From Pirellulales bacterium (lineage in GTDB: Bacteria; Planctomycetota; Planctomycetia; Pirellulales; JACPPG01), in the NCBI GenBank assembly GCA_036499395.1, contig DASYDW010000105.1, forward strand, positions 1 to 59,261: a DNA stretch of 59,261 nt, given 5' to 3'. The position numbers and the translations under genes were made by a program. Shown one piece after another: positions 56,270-59,261 of the stretch; position 1 is the stretch's first letter, and each line of letters starts with the position of its first letter. The notes under the pieces were generated by a model. The model saw only the letters and a program-made list of their open reading frames with translations. It searched no databases and was not told the origin of the DNA.

Positions 56270-57967
56270 GTGAGACGGTCCATGTTCCTTAATTCCGTCG
56301 TCGGTCGTTTTGGCCGACATTGGCTAAGCGGACTTTCTATTCCGATCATCGTCTGTATCGGCGCAATCATCTCGATAGCCGGTATTTCGCAGGCCAATTC
56401 GGCGGAGCCTGCGCGTCGACCGAATATCGTGTTGATTCTGGCCGACGACCTCGGTTGGTCGGACCTGGGATGCTATGGCTCAGAGATCGCGACGCCGAAT
56501 ATCGATCGGCTGGCCGCGAATGGAACGCGCTTCACGCAGTTTTACAACGCGGCCCGTTGTTGCCCGACCCGGGCGGCGCTGCTGACCGGCCTTTATCCGC
56601 ACGTCGCCGGCGTGGGGCACATGCTGCAAGACTGGCACCCGCCCAGCTACACGCACAGCATTCTTCCCCAGACCGTGACCGTCGCACAATTGCTGCATGC
56701 CGCCGGTTATCGCACGTACCACGTCGGCAAATGGCACGTCGGCGGCGCGGACAATGGCAACCGGCCGAATCATCCAATGAACCGCGGCTTCGACCATGCT
56801 TACGGCACCGGGGGCGGCGGCGGCTACTTTGATCCGAATCCCTTGTACATGGATCGCGAGTACATCAAGGCGGGCGAGAACTACTACGTCACGGACGCGT
56901 TTTCTGATAACGCTGTGAAGTTTCTCGACGATCATGGCCGCGACAACAAAGACGATCCGTTCTTTTTGCACCTCTGCTACACGGCGCCTCACTTTCCGCT
57001 GCACGCCAAGCCTGAGGATATTGCCAAGTATCGCGGCCATTACCGCGGCGGCTGGGACCGCTTGCGCGAGCAGCGTTTTGCGCGGCAAAAGGAGATAGGG
57101 CTCCTCTCGCCCGAGACAAAACTGTCGCGGCGCGATCCCGTCGCGAAGGCCTGGGACGATCTATCCGAAGCCGATCGCGACGAATGGGATCTGCGGATGG
57201 CTGTCTACGCCGCTATGATCGATTGCATGGACCAGGGCGTGGGGCGCGTCATGCAGGCGGTCGATCGACTCGGCGCGCGCGAGAACACGCTCGTGCTGTT
57301 CATGTCCGACAATGGCGCCAGTGCCGAGGCGCTCAACTCGTGGCCGAATGCCGGCCGAGGCCACAATCCGGGCACGCCGGTCGGTGCGCCCGGCTCGCAT
57401 CGCTGCCTCGAGATCGGTTGGGCCAGCGCCGCGAATACTCCTTTCCGCATGCACAAGATGTGGGATCACGAAGGGGGCATTTCGACGCCGCTCGTGGCAT
57501 GCTGGCCGGCAGGCATAGCCGCGCGCGGCACGCTGACCAGCGAGGTCGGCCACGTGATTGACCTGATGCCCACACTGTTGGAAGTGGCTGGCACGAGCTA
57601 TCCCGAACAATTCGGCGACCACAAACCGCCGCCCCTTTCAGGGCAGAGTCTGGCCAAGGCTTTGGCGGGCGAAGAGGCCGCTCCTCGCACGCTGGCCTGG
57701 GAGCACGAGGGAAACCGCGCGATCCGCGTCGGCGACTGGAAGCTGGTGGCCGAGTTCCGCGGTCCGTGGGAGCTGTACAATCTGGTCGACGATCGGTCCG
57801 AGACGAACAATCGCGCTGCGACCGAGCCCGAACGGGTCAAAGAACTGACCGCGGCCTGGCAAGCGTGGGCCGACCAGGTAGGAGTCGTGCCGTGGGAAGA
57901 ATTGCCCGGCGCGAACTACAAACCCTCGCCCGGCTACAGCCGCAAGAGCGAATATGTGGCGCCGTAA
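56270..57967 (+). CDS. secreted sulfatase (arylsulfatase family)
   Basis: 565 residues from GTG at 56270; ATG at 56282 (MFLNS) is an equally possible start. After a signal peptide or anchor (LSIPIIVCIGAIISIAGISQANS) the alkaline-phosphatase-like sulfatase fold begins with RPNIVLILADDLGWSDLGCYG (metal Asp pair). The formylglycine motif is C97-C-P-T-R followed by AALLTG, so Cys97 is the residue to be modified. Further blocks are YHVGKWHVGG, FFLHLCYTAPHFPLHA and VLFMSDNGAS. Sulfatases of this kind remove sulfate from polysaccharides or glycans outside the cell. The C-terminal part (WKLVAEFRGPWELYNLVDDRSETNN) is standard. It lies between PEP-CTERM proteins and a DUF1080 protein. Confidence 0.93.
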   Translation: MRRSMFLNSVVGRFGRHWLSGLSIPIIVCIGAIISIAGISQANSAEPARRPNIVLILADDLGWSDLGCYGSEIATPNIDRLAANGTRFTQFYNAARCCPTRAALLTGLYPHVAGVGHMLQDWHPPSYTHSILPQTVTVAQLLHAAGYRTYHVGKWHVGGADNGNRPNHPMNRGFDHAYGTGGGGGYFDPNPLYMDREYIKAGENYYVTDAFSDNAVKFLDDHGRDNKDDPFFLHLCYTAPHFPLHAKPEDIAKYRGHYRGGWDRLREQRFARQKEIGLLSPETKLSRRDPVAKAWDDLSEADRDEWDLRMAVYAAMIDCMDQGVGRVMQAVDRLGARENTLVLFMSDNGASAEALNSWPNAGRGHNPGTPVGAPGSHRCLEIGWASAANTPFRMHKMWDHEGGISTPLVACWPAGIAARGTLTSEVGHVIDLMPTLLEVAGTSYPEQFGDHKPPPLSGQSLAKALAGEEAAPRTLAWEHEGNRAIRVGDWKLVAEFRGPWELYNLVDDRSETNNRAATEPERVKELTAAWQAWADQVGVVPWEELPGANYKPSPGYSRKSEYVAP

Positions 57968-58251
57968 GTCGCAGTAGTTCCTGACAAACAACGGCACGCT
58001 TATTCGCCTGCAAGCGTTGCCATAGAGCCAACACACTAGCCCGAAGCGCAGCAAGGTTTTTTTGTTGGCTGTGGAGAAGCACGGCACCGCGCGGGCGCGG
58101 TTCGCGCCAATACCTGTGACATGCATCGCGTTGCGGATGCACACCGGCCGGGTTATGCTTCGCCGAGCTAAGCGCGCCGTCGTTTGGACAGTCTCGCTTT
58201 TGTGATCTTTGCACCTGATTCGATCATCGCACTCGGACGAGGACTCCCCTG
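57968..58251. other. intergenic region with repeat
   Basis: 284 bases. Contains ACACTAGCCCGAAGCGCAGC at 58033-58052, the same repeat as at 45482-45509, followed by TTTTTTT at 58057-58063, which could act as a terminator tract. No gene is supported. Confidence 0.5.
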
Positions 58252-58971
58252 ATGCATCGCCCGCTTTGTTTCGTATTGCTATTTGCTTGTTGTGGCCTGC
58301 TTCCGCTAACGTGTGCTGCCGAAGAACCGGTTACGAAAGCCACGATCGACGGCGTCGGGCCCGGCTGGCGCGAGCTGGGCGAGGCGGATTTTGTCAACGT
58401 GAATTGCAACGCCGACACCTGGACCTGGAAGGACGGCGTCGCGCACTGCACGGGACAGCCGGTCGGTGTCATCCGCACGCAAAAGACGGTCACGAATTTC
58501 GAACTGGTCGCCCAGTGGCGGCATCTGAAGTCGGCCGGAAATTCCGGGATTTTCGTGTGGACCATTCCCGCCTCGCTCGAGAACCTGAAGCCGGGCAGCC
58601 TGCCGCAGGGAATCGAAGTGCAAGTGCTGGATCACGGCTACAAAACGCAGTACGAAGCGCAAAACAAGAAGAAAGCCGACTGGTTCACAACCAACGGCGA
58701 CGTGTTTCGCGTCGGCCAGGCCAAGCTCACGCCGTTTCCGCCGATCTCACCTGACGGATCGCGCAGCTTTCCCCGCAAGGAGCTGAGCAAGGGAATCAAC
58801 GAATGGAATCACTACTACGTCCGCGCGATCAACGGCGAAGTGCGCCTGTGGGTCAACGGCGAAGAAGTATCCGGCGGCTCGGGTGCCGACCCGCGCACAG
58901 GCTACCTCTGTCTTGAATCAGAAGGCTCCCCCGTCGAATTCCGAAACCTGCGCATCCGCGAGTTGCCGTAA
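58252..58971 (+). CDS. secreted DUF1080 (3-keto-disaccharide hydrolase-like) protein
   Basis: 239 residues. A signal peptide (LCFVLLFACCGLLPLTCAAEE) is followed by a concanavalin-like beta-sandwich of the DUF1080 family: WTWKDGVAHCTGQPVGVIRTQKTVTNFELVAQWRHL, SGIFVWTIP, GIEVQVLDHGYKT and NHYYVRAINGEVRLWVNGEEVSGGS, ending GYLCLESEGSPVEFRNLRIRELP. The family is now called 3-keto-disaccharide hydrolase, acting on oxidised sugars. This fits the neighbouring sulfatase and the dehydrogenase-cytochrome pair as parts of extracellular carbohydrate catabolism. Confidence 0.92.
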   Translation: MHRPLCFVLLFACCGLLPLTCAAEEPVTKATIDGVGPGWRELGEADFVNVNCNADTWTWKDGVAHCTGQPVGVIRTQKTVTNFELVAQWRHLKSAGNSGIFVWTIPASLENLKPGSLPQGIEVQVLDHGYKTQYEAQNKKKADWFTTNGDVFRVGQAKLTPFPPISPDGSRSFPRKELSKGINEWNHYYVRAINGEVRLWVNGEEVSGGSGADPRTGYLCLESEGSPVEFRNLRIRELP

Positions 58972-58984
58972 CGGGAAAGTTGCC

Positions 58985-59110
58985 ATTAGTTAGTTGCCAG
59001 AAGTCAGTAGTCAGTAAATTCTCGCGTACCGCTCGCGTTTTAGTTCCGACTACCAGCTACTGTCTACCCACTACCAGCTACTTCTTCGTCACTGCCCTCT
59101 TCACTGCCGA
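58985..59110. repeat. AGTCAGTAG/CTACCAGCTACT-rich intergenic repeat
   Basis: AGTTGCCAGAAGTCAGTAGT and, further on, two copies of CTACCAGCTAC separated by TGTCTACCCA, then CACTGCCGACTGCCCAC. This low-complexity family of TGAC/CTAC words is dispersed between genes in many genomes. The remaining bases to 59261 hold no recognisable feature. Confidence 0.5.
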
Positions 59111-59261
59111 CTGCCCACGAATTTTTCCTCTAGAAATTAGGCCAGCGTTTGTGGCATAGTCGTGCTTAGCCGATTTCGGCCTGAGGGCCGATTGGATTGT
59201 TAACGACGTTCGGCGGCAAATGGGTCTAGTTCTTGCCCTGTCGCCCGTCCCGAGGACCTGG

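Overview
The window reads as one piece of chromosome from a planctomycete, most likely of the Pirellulales type. This is inferred from gene content and not from a marker gene. It carries a PVC-type membrane-bound dehydrogenase with a PVC-type cytochrome c partner, a formylglycine sulfatase, a secreted DUF1080 protein, a ThuA-like protein, PEP-CTERM proteins, futalosine-route menaquinone genes and GC-rich codon use. I see no rRNA, tRNA, CRISPR array, integrase or intact insertion sequence.

Layout. 1-2440: small orphan genes on the minus strand, the first 1.4 kb visibly more AT-rich, plus a zinc-ribbon gene. 2789-4130: a secreted protein and a cyclophilin-like lipoprotein with substituted catalytic positions. 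4492-8125: an overlapping three-gene operon (membrane-anchored protein, ABC ATPase, ABC permease). 8362-10347: mqnA and mqnC of the futalosine menaquinone route. 10477-13546: a NatA-like ATPase and a permease fused to a CPBP intramembrane protease. 13783-15912: a CstA-family carrier with an extra loop. 16218-19960: trxB, asnS, a rhodanese, a small helix-hairpin-helix-like protein and a membrane protein.

20278-28519 is the most interesting block. A MacB/LolD-type ATPase is followed by an FtsX-type permease carrying a 182-residue insert with 54 histidines. Then come two paralogous secreted CPFC proteins on either side of two adjacent DUF3299 proteins. From memory, the combination of MacB-type ABC, His-rich protein and DUF3299 resembles zinc-responsive loci of gammaproteobacteria. 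I infer a metal (probably zinc) handling system in which the His-rich module has been built into the permease.

28706-33418: ricT, a Minf_1886-like protein, small membrane and secreted proteins, a metallophosphoesterase, a 45-residue Cys-rich secreted peptide behind a long leader, and a YedK/HMCES protein. 33775-45438: mdtABC-type RND efflux genes divergent from a propeller histidine kinase and a NarL-type regulator. 45599-58971: secreted catabolic and surface genes, namely a prenyltransferase-fold repeat protein, an isochorismatase-ThuA fusion, an SGNH-dehydrogenase fusion with its cytochrome c partner, a tandem pair of PEP-CTERM proteins (the first with an apparent stop-loss), a sulfatase and a DUF1080 protein.

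Between genes there are several families of short hairpins preceded by GTAG and often arranged as inverted pairs. This is the architecture of REP/REPIN elements. In two families the stem bases change in a compensatory way between copies.
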